Position numbers and translations under genes: made by a program. This document shows, one piece after another, positions 39,574 to 48,715 of a stretch of 64,000 bases of DNA. How positions within the stretch are numbered: position 1 is the first letter of the stretch; every line of letters starts with the position of its first letter. The notes under the pieces were generated by a model. The model had not been told where the DNA came from. It ran no database searches and worked only from the letters and a program-made list of their open reading frames with translations. This stretch comes from Mycolicibacterium tusciae JS617 (lineage in GTDB: Bacteria > Actinomycetota > Actinomycetes > Mycobacteriales > Mycobacteriaceae). Location of the stretch: positions 6,157,837-6,221,836 of the forward strand of contig NZ_KI912270.1 in NCBI RefSeq assembly GCF_000243415.2. The letters are read 5' to 3'.

Positions 39574-40179
39574 TCAGTTCTGTGGTGTTTCGGTCGGTGC
39601 GCTCTCGGGCTGCGCGCGTTGCGCGGTCGGAGCGTCGGCATCGTGCGCCGCCTTGGCACGAGTCTTCGCGCCGCGGTGCGGTGCCAGCACCATCGTCATG
39701 TTGCGGCCGTCCTGCTTGGCCGACGTCTCGACGAAGCCGTAATCGGCGACGTCGGCGCCCAGCCGCTGCAGGAGTCGGTAGCCCAGCTCGGGCCTCGACT
39801 GCTCGCGTCCGCGGAACATGATCGTCACCTTGACCTTCGACCCCGCTTGCAGGAAGCGGACCACGTGGCCCTTTTTGGTCTCGTAGTCGTGCGGGTCGAT
39901 CTTGGGTCGGAGCTTCTGTTCCTTGACGACGGTCTGCTGCTGGTTCTTGCGAGACTCGCGCGCCTTCTGCGCCGTCTCGTATTTGAACTTGCCGTAGTCC
40001 ATGATCTTGCAAACCGGGGGTTTGGCGTCTGGGGCTACTTCGACAAGGTCGAGATCGGCATCCGCGGCGACGCGGAGAGCGTCTTCGATGCGCACAATGC
40101 CTACTTGCTCGCCGCCTGGTCCGATCAGACGGACTTCAGGTACGCGAATGCGCTCGTTGACGCGGGTCTCAGTGCTGAT
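39574..40179 (-). CDS. infC: Translation initiation factor IF-3, with ATC start codon
   Basis: IF-3 binds the 30S subunit and checks start-codon/initiator-tRNA pairing. With the start at the ATC (40179-40177) the protein has 201 aa, the length of M. tuberculosis IF-3, and begins (M)[23 protein letters not shown] at 40189-40184 lies 4 nt before this ATC; the only other candidate, a GTG at 40212, has no ribosome-binding site and adds 11 residues not known in the family. Non-AUG starts in infC allow autorepression in other bacteria. The body has the IF-3 N domain, the linker ([13 protein letters not shown]) and the C domain ([10 protein letters not shown]). Confidence 0.95.
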   Translation of the reverse strand: MSTETRVNERIRVPEVRLIGPGGEQVGIVRIEDALRVAADADLDLVEVAPDAKPPVCKIMDYGKFKYETAQKARESRKNQQQTVVKEQKLRPKIDPHDYETKKGHVVRFLQAGSKVKVTIMFRGREQSRPELGYRLLQRLGADVADYGFVETSAKQDGRNMTMVLAPHRGAKTRAKAAHDADAPTAQRAQPESAPTETPQN

Positions 40180-40238
40180 GGGGCCTCCTATGTTGTCGTC
40201 TAGGAACCCCACCCATCAGCCCTCTGTTCAACGAACAG

Positions 40239-40261
40239 AAAAGCCCTGCTCAAAGCAGGGC
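40239..40261 (-). terminator. Intrinsic terminator in the infC leader (candidate attenuator)
   Basis: Read on the minus strand: 8-bp stem GCCCTGCT/AGCAGGGC, loop TTG, then TTTTCTG. It ends 60 nt upstream of the infC ATC start and downstream of the likely promoter, so it can stop the operon's transcript before the first gene. A second small hairpin (CTGTTC/GAACAG) follows directly at 40224-40238. Confidence 0.75.
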
Positions 40262-40276
40262 CCATAGCCGACCAGG

Positions 40277-40295
40277 ACAGGCATCGGATGCCTGT
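40277..40295 (-). promoter_or_regulatory. Hairpin in the infC leader upstream of the terminator
   Basis: Arms ACAGGCAT/ATGCCTGT (8 bp, 3-nt loop) form a perfect hairpin just upstream of the leader terminator. With a further GC-rich dyad near 40298-40315 (ACCGG...CCGGT) it makes a structured leader of the kind used for autogenous control of IF3-L35-L20 operons. No known leader family was recognised by eye. Confidence 0.55.
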
Positions 40296-40394
40296 GACCG
40301 GACCGCTGTACCGGTATGGTCAGCGGTGGGAGTGGGACTCCACTTGCTGTCCCTGGCGTACGCCGGGACGGTCGCGCATGCCATCCTATCAGGG

Positions 40395-40757
40395 ATGACC
40401 CAGGATCCCGCATCCCATGACCCGGTGGCAGAGCTGCCGACCCGCGAGCTGGCCGATATCCCCGCTGTTGAGGTGATCACCAGGTCGGCCGTCATGTTGA
40501 TGAGTGCCGCGGCGGAGAAGATCGGGCTGTCGGCCGAGGATCCCGAAGAGAGCCCGCACCGCGATCTCGACGAGGCGCGTCGACTGATCACCGCGCTCGC
40601 GGGACTGGTGACGGCCTCCGCGGAATACCTCGGCCCGCACGCCGGACCGGTCCGCGATGGGCTGAAGAGCCTGCAACTCGCGTTCCGCGAAGCCAGCGCC
40701 GCGCCGGGGGAACCGGGTCACGGTCCAGGGGAGAAATACACCGGCCCGGTCTGGTAG
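40395..40757 (+). CDS. DUF1844-type small acidic protein, 120 aa
   Basis: The sequence IPAVEVITRSAVMLMSAAAEKIGL followed by DLDEARRLITALAGLVTASAEYL (quoted in parts) fits DUF1844, a family of about 90-130 aa helical proteins found beside infC in many actinobacteria. Function is unknown. The C-terminus is disordered and Pro/Gly-rich. ATG at 40395 gives MTQDPASHDPVAELP; longer frames are implausible. It diverges from infC, sharing a roughly 215-bp regulatory region, and precedes lysX by 45 bp. Confidence 0.8.
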   Translation: MTQDPASHDPVAELPTRELADIPAVEVITRSAVMLMSAAAEKIGLSAEDPEESPHRDLDEARRLITALAGLVTASAEYLGPHAGPVRDGLKSLQLAFREASAAPGEPGHGPGEKYTGPVW

Positions 40758-40802
40758 CCAGTCACACCAATTTGACCGGGCGAGCGCATATCCTCGCGCC
40801 TT

Positions 40803-43800
40803 ATGACCGTCACTAGTCCGGCCGCCTCAGCTACCACGGCAAAGGCCCGCCGCACCTCCGCGTTCAGGTGGGTGCCCGCCGCGGCCGGCTGGACCGTCGG
40901 GATCATCGCCACGCTGTCGCTCTTCGCGAGCGTCTCGCCGTTCTTCCGGTCGCTGATCAAGGTGCCCCGCGAGTTCGTCAACGACTACATCTTCAACTTC
41001 CCCGACACCAGCTTCGCGTGGGCTTTCGTGCTGGCGCTGCTGGCGGCGGCGCTGGCAGCGCGTAAGAGCATCGCGTGGTGGATCCTCGTCGGATACCTGG
41101 TCGCCGCGGTCGGCTGGAACGTCGGCGACATCATCTCCGGCGAGGAATCGTGGCTGGAGGAAAGCGGCGAGATCATCGGCCTCGCCTTCCACATCGCCGC
41201 CATCGCCTTCCTTGTCCTCGCGCGCAAGGAGTTCTGGGCGAAAGTGCGCCGGGGTGCGCTGATCAAGGCGGCGGCAACCCTGGTCGCCGGGCTGGTCGTC
41301 GGCACCTTGATCGGGTGGGGCCTGCTCGAGCTCTTCCCTGGGAGCTTGGCCCGTGAGGACCGCTTCTTCTACGCATTGAACCGGGTGGGCGCCTTCGCAG
41401 GCGCCAGCTCCGACTCGTTCACCGGTCACCCGCACGTCTTGGTCAACGCGCTCCTCGGTCTCTTCGGTGCGCTGGCACTGATGGTGGCGGCGATCGTGTT
41501 ATTCCAGTCCCAGCGTGCGGAGAATGCGCTCACCGGTGAAGACGAGTCGGCGATCCGGGGACTGCTCGAGTTGTACGGCAAGAACGACTCGTTGGGCTAC
41601 TTCGCGACGCGTCGCGACAAGTCGGTGGTGTTCGCGCCGACCGGCCGCGCCGCCATTACCTACCGCGTCGAGGTCGGTGTCTGCCTCGCCAGCGGCGATC
41701 CCATCGGGGATCCCAAAGCCTGGCCCCAAGCCATCGAGGCGTGGCTGTTGCTATGTCAGGCCTACGGCTGGGCGCCCGGGGTGATGGGCGCGAGTTCGAC
41801 TGCGGCCGAGGCATTCCGCGCGGCCGGTCTCAATGCCCTGCAGCTCGGCGACGAGGCGATCCTGTACCCGGACAGCTTCCGGCTGTCGGGCCCGGACATG
41901 CGTGCGGTGCGGCAGGCGGTGACCCGGGCGCGACGCGCGGGTGCCACGGTGCGGATCCGCAGGCACCGCGATCTGGACGCCGACGAGATGGCCAAGGTGG
42001 TGCAGCGAGCCGATACCTGGCGCGACACCGACGACGAACGTGGCTTCTCCATGGCACTGGGCCGACTGGGCGACCCGGCCGACGGCGACTGCCTGCTCGT
42101 CGAGGCTGTGCAGCCAGGGGCCGGCGGCGACCAGGTCGTCGCGATGCTCTCCCTCGTACCGTGGGGCGCCAACGGAGTGTCGCTGGATCTCATGCGCCGC
42201 TCCCCGCAATCCCCCAACGGAACCATCGAGCTGATGGTCAGCGAACTGTGCCTGCAGGCCGAAGGCATTGGGGTCAGCCGTATTTCGCTGAACTTCGCGA
42301 TGTTCCGATCGGCGTTCGAACAAGGTGCCCAGCTCGGCGCCGGCCCGGTCGCGCGGCTGTGGCGCGCCCTGCTGGTGTTCTTCTCCCGCTGGTGGCAGCT
42401 GGAGACGCTATACCGCTCGAACATGAAGTATCAGCCCGAGTGGGTTCCGCGCTATGCGTGCTACGACGACGCGCGGCTGGTCCCCCGCGTCGGCGTGGCG
42501 TCGGTGATCGCAGAAGGCTTCCTGGTGCTGCCGTTCTCCCGCAGGCATGAGCAGCCGCACACCGGACATCACACCGCGGTGCCGCAGAGCATCGTCGATC
42601 GGGGCCTGTTGCATCCTGACGGCACGGCCCCCGACGTCGACGAGCTCGAGGTCGGGCTGGACGAAGAGGAACGGTCCCGGCTGCCCGAACAGGTCCGGGT
42701 CCGGATGGCCAAGCTCAAGACGTTGCAGGACAGCGGAATCGACGCCTACCCCGTCGGCGAGGCACCCAGCCACACCATCCTTGCCGCGGTCGAATCGGAG
42801 GGGGTGGGCACGGTGACCGTCGCCGGGCGGGTACTGCGCATCCGCGACTACGGTGGCGTGCTGTTCGCGCAGCTGCGTGACTGGTCCGGGGAAGTTCAAC
42901 TGCTGCTGGATAATTCGCTGCTCGAAGAGGGCACGACGGTGGATTTCACGCACGCCATCGATTTGGGCGACCTGATCGCTGTGTCCGGGACCATGGGCTT
43001 TTCCAAGAAGGGCACCCGATCGCTGATCGTGCTCGGCTGGCGGATGATCGGCAAGTGCCTGCGTCCGCTGCCGGACAAGTGGAACGGGCTGACCGATCAG
43101 GAGGCGCGGGTGCGCGCCCGATATGTCGACCTGGCGATCAACTCCGATGCCCGCGACCTGATCCGGGCACGCAGCGGTGTTCTGCATGCGATCCGCGAAA
43201 CCCTGTTCCACAAAAGGTTTTTGGAGGTCGAGACGCCGATTCTGCAGCAGATCCACGGCGGCGCCAACGCCAGGCCGTTCCTGACCCACATCAACGCCTA
43301 TGACCTCGACCTGTACCTGCGGATCGCACCGGAGCTGTACCTCAAGCGCCTGTGTGTCGGCGGTGTCGAGCGGGTCTTCGAGCTGGGCAGGGCATTTCGC
43401 AACGAGGGTGTCGACTTCAGCCACAACCCCGAGTTCACGCTGCTGGAGGCCTATCAGGCCCATGCCGACTACAACGTGTGGATCGACGGCTGCCGGGAGT
43501 TGATCCAGAACGCCGCGCAGGCCGCCAATGGGGCCCAGGTGTTCATGCGTCCCCGCGATGACGGCACGCTGGAACCTGTCGACATCTCGGGCGCCTGGAC
43601 GGTCAAGACCGTGCACGACGCGGTGTCGGAGGCGCTGGGAGAAGAGATCGGTCCCGAAACGGACCTGACGACGTTGCGCAGGCTGTGCGACGGAGCGAAA
43701 ATCCCGTACCTGACGCACTGGGACACCGGTGCGGTAGTCCTCGAGCTGTACGAGCATCTGGTGGAGGACCGCACCGAGGCGCCGACGTTCTACAAGGACT

Positions 43801-44135
43801 TCCCCACGTCGGTGTCACCGCTGACGAGACCACACCGCAGTATCGGAGGTGTCGCCGAGCGCTGGGACCTGGTGGCGTGGGGCGTCGAACTGGGCACGGC
43901 CTACAGCGAGCTGACCGATCCCGTCGAGCAGCGCAGGAGGCTGCAGGAACAGTCGCTGCTCGCGGCCGGGGGCGATCCGGAGGCCATGGAGCTCGACGAG
44001 GACTTCCTGCAGGCCATGGAGTACGCGATGCCGCCGACGGGTGGCCTTGGCATGGGTGTGGACCGCGTCGTCATGCTGATCACCGGACGCAGCATCCGCG
44101 AGACGCTGCCCTTCCCCCTGGCCAAACCTCGTTAG
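40803..44135 (+). CDS. lysX: LysX: lysyl-phosphatidylglycerol synthase fused to lysyl-tRNA synthetase
   Basis: The 1110-aa protein makes lysyl-tRNA and transfers lysine to phosphatidylglycerol, lowering surface charge and raising resistance to cationic peptides. Residues about 15-235 contain some six or seven membrane segments; about 245-590 form the DUF2156/MprF transferase domain ([19 protein letters not shown]); about 650-1110 are a class II lysyl-tRNA synthetase with OB fold ([16 protein letters not shown]), motif 2 ([19 protein letters not shown]) and motif 3 ([14 protein letters not shown]). M. tuberculosis LysX is 1172 aa, so the membrane part is slightly shorter here. TATCCT at 8 nt before the ATG hints at a leaderless start. 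Confidence 0.96.
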   Translation: MTVTSPAASATTAKARRTSAFRWVPAAAGWTVGIIATLSLFASVSPFFRSLIKVPREFVNDYIFNFPDTSFAWAFVLALLAAALAARKSIAWWILVGYLVAAVGWNVGDIISGEESWLEESGEIIGLAFHIAAIAFLVLARKEFWAKVRRGALIKAAATLVAGLVVGTLIGWGLLELFPGSLAREDRFFYALNRVGAFAGASSDSFTGHPHVLVNALLGLFGALALMVAAIVLFQSQRAENALTGEDESAIRGLLELYGKNDSLGYFATRRDKSVVFAPTGRAAITYRVEVGVCLASGDPIGDPKAWPQAIEAWLLLCQAYGWAPGVMGASSTAAEAFRAAGLNALQLGDEAILYPDSFRLSGPDMRAVRQAVTRARRAGATVRIRRHRDLDADEMAKVVQRADTWRDTDDERGFSMALGRLGDPADGDCLLVEAVQPGAGGDQVVAMLSLVPWGANGVSLDLMRRSPQSPNGTIELMVSELCLQAEGIGVSRISLNFAMFRSAFEQGAQLGAGPVARLWRALLVFFSRWWQLETLYRSNMKYQPEWVPRYACYDDARLVPRVGVASVIAEGFLVLPFSRRHEQPHTGHHTAVPQSIVDRGLLHPDGTAPDVDELEVGLDEEERSRLPEQVRVRMAKLKTLQDSGIDAYPVGEAPSHTILAAVESEGVGTVTVAGRVLRIRDYGGVLFAQLRDWSGEVQLLLDNSLLEEGTTVDFTHAIDLGDLIAVSGTMGFSKKGTRSLIVLGWRMIGKCLRPLPDKWNGLTDQEARVRARYVDLAINSDARDLIRARSGVLHAIRETLFHKRFLEVETPILQQIHGGANARPFLTHINAYDLDLYLRIAPELYLKRLCVGGVERVFELGRAFRNEGVDFSHNPEFTLLEAYQAHADYNVWIDGCRELIQNAAQAANGAQVFMRPRDDGTLEPVDISGAWTVKTVHDAVSEALGEEIGPETDLTTLRRLCDGAKIPYLTHWDTGAVVLELYEHLVEDRTEAPTFYKDFPTSVSPLTRPHRSIGGVAERWDLVAWGVELGTAYSELTDPVEQRRRLQEQSLLAAGGDPEAMELDEDFLQAMEYAMPPTGGLGMGVDRVVMLITGRSIRETLPFPLAKPR

Positions 44136-44150
44136 GCGCGACGGAAGCGC

Positions 44151-44207
44151 CGAAACTGAACTTATGCGCGAATTTTCGGCAGTTTTTCGAGCACAAGCTC
44201 AGTTTCG
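44151..44207. repeat. 57-bp palindromic repeat, copy A
   Basis: The element begins CGAAACTGA and ends TCAGTTTCG (perfect 9-bp inverted ends), with further inner pairing (TGC-CGAA against TTCG-GCA). It has the same length as the element at 52156-52212 and matches its reverse complement at 43 of 57 positions counted by eye. It starts 15 bp after the lysX stop, so it may serve as its transcription stop or be a dispersed REP-like element. Confidence 0.8.
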
Positions 44208-44226
44208 AGCGGTGTACGGTGACGGC

Positions 44227-44544
44227 ATGCCGGACGAACCCTCCCAAGAGCCGGAAGTAACCGCCGACCCTGTCGTCGAAGCGGAGTTGGTTGTCGATCC
44301 GCAGCCAGCTGCAGCACCCGCCGAGCCGGTCGACACGGGCTACACCGCGGGCGGTGTCCCAACGTTCGATTCGGTGCGAGAGAAGATCGAAACCCGCTAC
44401 GGCACGGCACTCGGCGCGGCGGAACTCGATGCCGAAACACCGGAGGGTCGCACGGTCGAGGAGCAGTACGACGCCCGACAGCGTGCCGCCGCCGAACGGC
44501 TGGCACAGATTCGCGAATCGATGCGCAAGCCCGAGTCTCAGTAG
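44227..44544 (+). CDS. Small hypothetical protein, 105 aa
   Basis: The first 45 residues are acidic and Pro/Ala-rich, probably disordered; the rest (FDSVREKIETRYGTALGAAE, then TVEEQYDARQRAAAERLAQIRESMR) is a charged helical segment with heptad spacing that could form a coiled coil. No known domain or catalytic motif was recognised. ATG at 44227 follows a GTGACGGC context without a strong ribosome-binding site; a start at 44164 inside the palindromic repeat is unlikely. It ends 7 bp into the convergent gene. Coding is supported by codon-position GC bias and by length. Confidence 0.65.
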   Translation: MPDEPSQEPEVTADPVVEAELVVDPQPAAAPAEPVDTGYTAGGVPTFDSVREKIETRYGTALGAAELDAETPEGRTVEEQYDARQRAAAERLAQIRESMRKPESQ

Positions 44545-45626
44545 TCGGATTCGGCCGCCAGAACCTCGGCCAGATAAGCGTCGGCTGCGGGCGAGGCAAG
44601 CCGCGACCGCGCGAAATCCCGGATGCGATCTCGCGTCTGCGCAGGCTCCCCGGCCTCCGCGCCGATAGTCACGGTGGATGTGCGCCAATCATGATCCCAC
44701 GCAATCGATTCCGATACCGCCTGCTGTTCGGAGTCGACGACGGGGAAGGTCGCACGCCCGTCGGCGCCGAGCACGCCCTCACCACCGAAGGGAGCGGAGC
44801 GCAGCCGAACGGAGACGCCGGCGGGTGAGCCCAACCCCGACAACGCCACTCGCACAATCGCTGTCACCGTGTTGTCGAGGGATTCGACGCTCCAGTCGAC
44901 GGTGTTCTCGGCGGCGTCGAATATTCCGGAAGGTACGGCGGACCACTGGACAGTTCCGACCCCCGTCGCAACAGTCGTCGAGGTGGTTCTAGCGGTCTCG
45001 CCGCCCGCTGCCAGCGCGAAATCGTCGCGGCGGGCGGAGGGCGCCGGTGTGTCGAAGACGATGCCCACCTCGTCGGCGAGATCGGTGCACTTCTCGACAA
45101 GCTCGACGATGCGCGGGTCACCGTCTCGGACATGGGCAGCCAGCGCCGCGACATGCGGCCTCAGCACCTCGGCTACGTCGGAGTCGAACGTGTCGTCGGT
45201 GAAGAAGTCCTCCGCGCCCGCGGTGAGGATCGCGATCTCCGCATCCAACAATGCGGCGTCGAGCGCCGCGATGCCGTCTCGCTCACTCGCCGGCCACCAC
45301 CGCCGGAGCCAATATCCGAAAGCCAACCGTCGCAAGGGGTCCAGCGATCCGGGACGCACATCGACCCCGGTCAGGTCGATGGCGTGAGCTTCATCGGGTG
45401 GGATCTGGTCGACCGTGGAGGCGACCGAACGGTGCCCGGCCTCGCCGAGCACCCGCCAAAGCCAGTCCGCCCTGGACGGGTCGGTGAACGTGATCTGAGG
45501 ATCCGCACCACGATCATCGACGGTCCACGACAGCACCGCGCCGCTGACCTCGAGCACAGCCTGCAACGGGGAGGGCGCCACAGCGGGGCCCGTACTCCAC
45601 AAACCGGAATCTGACATCAACTTCAT
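44538..45626 (-). CDS. Unknown protein, 362 aa, second of a two-gene unit
   Basis: No known domain was recognised. The protein begins MKLMSDSGLWSTGP; residues about 100-200 form a helical region (PLRRLAFGYWLRRWWPASE, LDAALLDAEIAILTAGAEDFF), and about 245-335 are beta-rich (VTAIVRVALSGLG, GRATFPVVDSEQQ), like an Ig-type or C2-type sandwich. The ATG overlaps the upstream gene's stop (ATGA), so the two are translated together and probably work together. It is soluble and lacks a signal peptide. It sits beside the CHAT/TPR pair, so a part in the same system is a reasonable but unproven inference. Confidence 0.75.
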   Translation of the reverse strand: MKLMSDSGLWSTGPAVAPSPLQAVLEVSGAVLSWTVDDRGADPQITFTDPSRADWLWRVLGEAGHRSVASTVDQIPPDEAHAIDLTGVDVRPGSLDPLRRLAFGYWLRRWWPASERDGIAALDAALLDAEIAILTAGAEDFFTDDTFDSDVAEVLRPHVAALAAHVRDGDPRIVELVEKCTDLADEVGIVFDTPAPSARRDDFALAAGGETARTTSTTVATGVGTVQWSAVPSGIFDAAENTVDWSVESLDNTVTAIVRVALSGLGSPAGVSVRLRSAPFGGEGVLGADGRATFPVVDSEQQAVSESIAWDHDWRTSTVTIGAEAGEPAQTRDRIRDFARSRLASPAADAYLAEVLAAESDY

Positions 45627-46933
45627 CCGGCCACCTGCAATTCCAGCATCGTCTTGATGCGCTGCCGGTGATCGAGACTCACCGAGCGCGCAACGCCGTC
45701 CAACAGCGCCCGGACGTCGTCGACGTCGGAGCACGGCTCCTGCCATACGTCGCGCCCGTGCAGACGCGCCCACAGGCGACTCAGATACGGCCGGGCGAAT
45801 GCCGCGAGATCATCGATCACCTGCTGCTGACGCGGATGGACGGGCCCACCCTCGGCGAGGTAACGACGCGCGTGCAGCACATACGCCTCCTTGCGCAGCC
45901 GCGCCTGGATCTGCCGGGTGAGGTCGTAGCGGGGCCTCGCGGTTTCGGACAGCGGAGCGAGGTCGACGGCCACCTCGATCCCGGCGACGAGGGTCGCCTG
46001 TTTGTCCTCGGCCATCAGTCCCCACGGCGCGCAGCACCGGTCGACCTCTTCCTCGCACAGCATCGGGACATCGGGCAGTTCTTCGCGATCCATCGCGCGG
46101 CGAAGTGTCGCGCGCACCCGGTCGATCACGGATCGGTTGAGCGGTCGCTCGCCGTCGGTACCGCCGATGACAGCCGGCGGCATCTGGGGTTCAGCGGAAC
46201 TGAGACCCAGTCGCACGATCGACCACGGCAGCTGCGAGCCGTCTTGATGCGCCGCCGCCCCGAGGTTGTAGGGCGTCACGTCGGCGATCAACGCATGCCA
46301 AACCCGTTGTCGCGCCGCTGCGGCGGCGTGCGAGTCGGCCGAGCCGAGCACCGTGGTAAGTCCCGACAGGAAGGGGCGGGTGATCTCGGTTCCGGCCCGG
46401 ACATCGCTCCAGCTGGACCGAAGCTGATCCGACAGTTCCGCGATGACGAGGTGGTCGGATGAATATGTGTTCAGCACCTCGATTGCGGTGCGGTCCCGGT
46501 CACCGTGGATATCGCGCAGCACCGATTCGGCCGCGCCGGAATCCGGCTGGGCGGGTGGACCTTTCGTGACCGCAAGCTCGAAACAGACTGGGAAGTACAG
46601 CTCTTGGGCGTTTCCGCTGGTGATCCGGAGCCGGCGGCGTTCACGCTTGAGCAGATCGAACCACGCTGCCGCCGCACGTAACTCGTCTGCTCGGCTGACA
46701 ATGACGTCATGCATGGCTTCGGCCACTTCGGCCGCCACGAACGGTGCCGAGAACTGGGCGTTCGAGCGCAACCGCAGCACCAACGGGTCGAGGATCCGCT
46801 TCACGGTGCGCCGCAAGGGGCCGCCGTCGTCACCGCTGAGCACCTCCACTCCGGGCCCGATCGCGCGCCATGCGCGATCGATCACCGCCCGGCGCGGACG
46901 TGCGACGGCGATGGCCGTCTCGGCGGTGCTCAT
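45623..46933 (-). CDS. Unknown protein, 436 aa, first of a two-gene unit
   Basis: A soluble, mainly helical protein with many Arg residues (VKRILDPLVLRLRSNAQF, WFDLLKRERRRLRI). A central segment CCAPWGLMAEDKQATLVAG and the C-terminal helices (LTRQIQARLRKEAYVLHARR) have no recognised relative. TATCCT 6 nt before the ATG suggests a leaderless promoter. It is divergent from the small membrane-protein gene and followed without gap by the 362-aa gene. Function unknown; the neighbourhood of a CHAT protease suggests a substrate, sensor or regulator role, which is inference from position only. Confidence 0.75.
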   Translation of the reverse strand: MSTAETAIAVARPRRAVIDRAWRAIGPGVEVLSGDDGGPLRRTVKRILDPLVLRLRSNAQFSAPFVAAEVAEAMHDVIVSRADELRAAAAWFDLLKRERRRLRITSGNAQELYFPVCFELAVTKGPPAQPDSGAAESVLRDIHGDRDRTAIEVLNTYSSDHLVIAELSDQLRSSWSDVRAGTEITRPFLSGLTTVLGSADSHAAAAARQRVWHALIADVTPYNLGAAAHQDGSQLPWSIVRLGLSSAEPQMPPAVIGGTDGERPLNRSVIDRVRATLRRAMDREELPDVPMLCEEEVDRCCAPWGLMAEDKQATLVAGIEVAVDLAPLSETARPRYDLTRQIQARLRKEAYVLHARRYLAEGGPVHPRQQQVIDDLAAFARPYLSRLWARLHGRDVWQEPCSDVDDVRALLDGVARSVSLDHRQRIKTMLELQVAG

Positions 46934-47005
46934 AGGACCAGGATAGGAGGCGGGCATTGGAGAAAGTTGGGTTCGGTAGCCGATGAGGCGTCAGAACCTG
47001 GTGGC

Positions 47006-47479
47006 ATGTCCAGCGCGTATTCGATCGCATTCGTGATGTTCCTGCTCGTCGCCATGTCCCTGGCCTACCTAATTCCCGACCGCGACGGCCCAGCGGCCGC
47101 CTCTACCGACGCTGACGTCGACGAGGCCGATGAGCGGCTTGTCACCGACGACGACATGGTGGCCATCCGGGCCGAGTTCGATCGGATGCTGATCGCGAAG
47201 GGCCTGGTCACAAACGGTCAGATCGAACTGATCAGGCACGGCACCAAATCCCGCGCCGTGGTTACCGGCATGCGGACGACGGGCCATGCGCGTGAGGATT
47301 TTCGCGAGGTCGAACTCGATGTGATGGTGAATCGGCCCGGCGGCGGACAGTTCGCGGCTCATGAGAGGGCCCTGATTCCCGAATCGGCGATCACGAAGGT
47401 GGCCCCTGGCAGCATCGTCGATACCTATTACCGATCCAGCGACGAGTCCGCGGTCGCCGTCTGTGTGTCGCCACGCTGA
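47006..47479 (+). CDS. Membrane-anchored actinobacterial protein, 157 aa
   Basis: One N-terminal membrane segment (YSIAFVMFLLVAMSLAYLI) is followed by an acidic linker and a domain of about 100 residues (IELIRHGTKSRAVVTGMR, VELDVMVNRPGGGQFAAHE, VAPGSIVDTYYRSSDESA). The pattern of a short beta domain with a PGG turn and a final valine-rich strand recurs in small actinobacterial membrane proteins of unknown role. The domain should face the cytoplasm or the periplasm depending on insertion. It ends one base before the CHAT gene's stop on the other strand. Confidence 0.75.
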   Translation: MSSAYSIAFVMFLLVAMSLAYLIPDRDGPAAASTDADVDEADERLVTDDDMVAIRAEFDRMLIAKGLVTNGQIELIRHGTKSRAVVTGMRTTGHAREDFREVELDVMVNRPGGGQFAAHERALIPESAITKVAPGSIVDTYYRSSDESAVAVCVSPR

Positions 47480-48715
47480 TCACCGGGCACCGTCGACGGC
47501 GAATGTTGCCAGCGCTGCCCAGTAGAGCGGGCTCGCGGTCAGGTCGCCGTCACTCCACCGACGCATCTGTTCCCGCTGCCAACTGTTCACCGTGCGTCCG
47601 GCGTCGCCGGCCTCGTGTGCGCGGTCGACGGCGAGGATCGCCTCAGCCATCGGATCGACGTCCGCGGTGGTCGGCGCGAACAAGCGATAACCGGCCGCGG
47701 TGGGAAGCGACCAGAGGGTGGCCGTGACCAGCTCCGCACCTCCGAGAATCATCGCAGCCACCAGTCCGGTTGCTTCGTCGAATCGGTAGTCGCCGCCGGA
47801 TGCGCAGGCCAGCAGGCCGACGCGCGGGGGCAACGGCAGCTTCAGTGACATGAGATCCGACGCGGTGAGCGGGCGATCGTCAGCCAGGTGAAGCGCGGCC
47901 CGGTCGGCGTGGCCGACGTCGCCGTCCGCCGCGGTCGCGTGGCCCACGTAGAGCAGCCGACTCGGACCCTGAGCCAGCAGCTCCTTCAGCCAGGCCCGAT
48001 CGGCGTCGGCGCGCCGGAATAGATCGACGGAGGTCGCTACGTCGGGAAGTACGTCCCGCACAGCCATCAGCTCGCCGAAGTGCTTGGCCAACGGCGTATC
48101 TGACGACGGGCGTCCGAGCACCGACCCGAGCGCTGAGTCCGGCCGCTGGCCGGGCACCCGGGGATCAAGCACCAGTAGTGGTGGCTCATTGCGCCTGCCG
48201 CCCCAGCCGGCGGGTGCGCGCGGGGAATGGACGATGTTCGGCGGAGCCGCCATCAGGACGTCGACCAGCTCGATGAGTCGGTGGCCGTCGTCGCCCGGCA
48301 TCGCGATGAGGCCCCACGGCACCCGGGCCAGTCGTGCACTCGGTGATACGAACAACGCCGCCGTTGGCGAGGAGACGGAGTCGACGAGCAATTGCCAGGC
48401 CTCCGGCGCGATAAGATGCGTTCCCAGCGCACACGCGATCGTCAATTCCGTTGCGGGCGAGGCGAAGGCGCCTTTGGTGATCGCACGTTCGAGCGCGTCG
48501 CGCCGATTCTCACCGTCGATCGGATCGGGCAGTGCGCGGGTCAACTCCTCCAGCGCTGCGTGCAGCGCCGCCTCCTCGATCACCCACGTCACCGTCTTGG
48601 ACGGCTCCCCCACGACACGCAGGCTGACGTACGTGGCGACTCCGACGTCGGCGAATCGCAGAACCAGGGTGGCGCTTTCGGCCTGGAGTTCGGCCCGGGG
48701 GTCGGTGAAAGTCAC
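47480..48715 (-). CDS. CHAT-domain caspase-like protease
   Basis: The 411-aa product carries a C-terminal CHAT domain: the catalytic histidine H259 in RLLYVGHATA and cysteine C304 in VGLLACASGGDY, with the usual spacing and the downstream GGAELVTATLWSLP strand. Residues 1-170 have no recognised domain (VPWGLIAMPGDD is a typical lead-in to CHAT). Bacterial CHAT proteases often cut partner proteins in immunity or cell-death modules and usually act with TPR partners; the gene here overlaps a TPR gene by 4 nt (GTGA start). An alternative ATG start at 48730 adds five residues. Target unknown. Confidence 0.85.
   Translation of the reverse strand: MTFTDPRAELQAESATLVLRFADVGVATYVSLRVVGEPSKTVTWVIEEAALHAALEELTRALPDPIDGENRRDALERAITKGAFASPATELTIACALGTHLIAPEAWQLLVDSVSSPTAALFVSPSARLARVPWGLIAMPGDDGHRLIELVDVLMAAPPNIVHSPRAPAGWGGRRNEPPLLVLDPRVPGQRPDSALGSVLGRPSSDTPLAKHFGELMAVRDVLPDVATSVDLFRRADADRAWLKELLAQGPSRLLYVGHATAADGDVGHADRAALHLADDRPLTASDLMSLKLPLPPRVGLLACASGGDYRFDEATGLVAAMILGGAELVTATLWSLPTAAGYRLFAPTTADVDPMAEAILAVDRAHEAGDAGRTVNSWQREQMRRWSDGDLTASPLYWAALATFAVDGAR

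Noticed and set aside
42408..43757. 449-aa open frame opposite lysX
   Set aside because: Antisense of the lysyl-tRNA synthetase domain, caused by high GC at third positions.
46709..47005. 99-residue N-terminal extension of the small membrane protein
   Set aside because: It overlaps the divergent 436-aa gene and is His/Arg-rich, while the membrane segment begins at the ATG at 47006.
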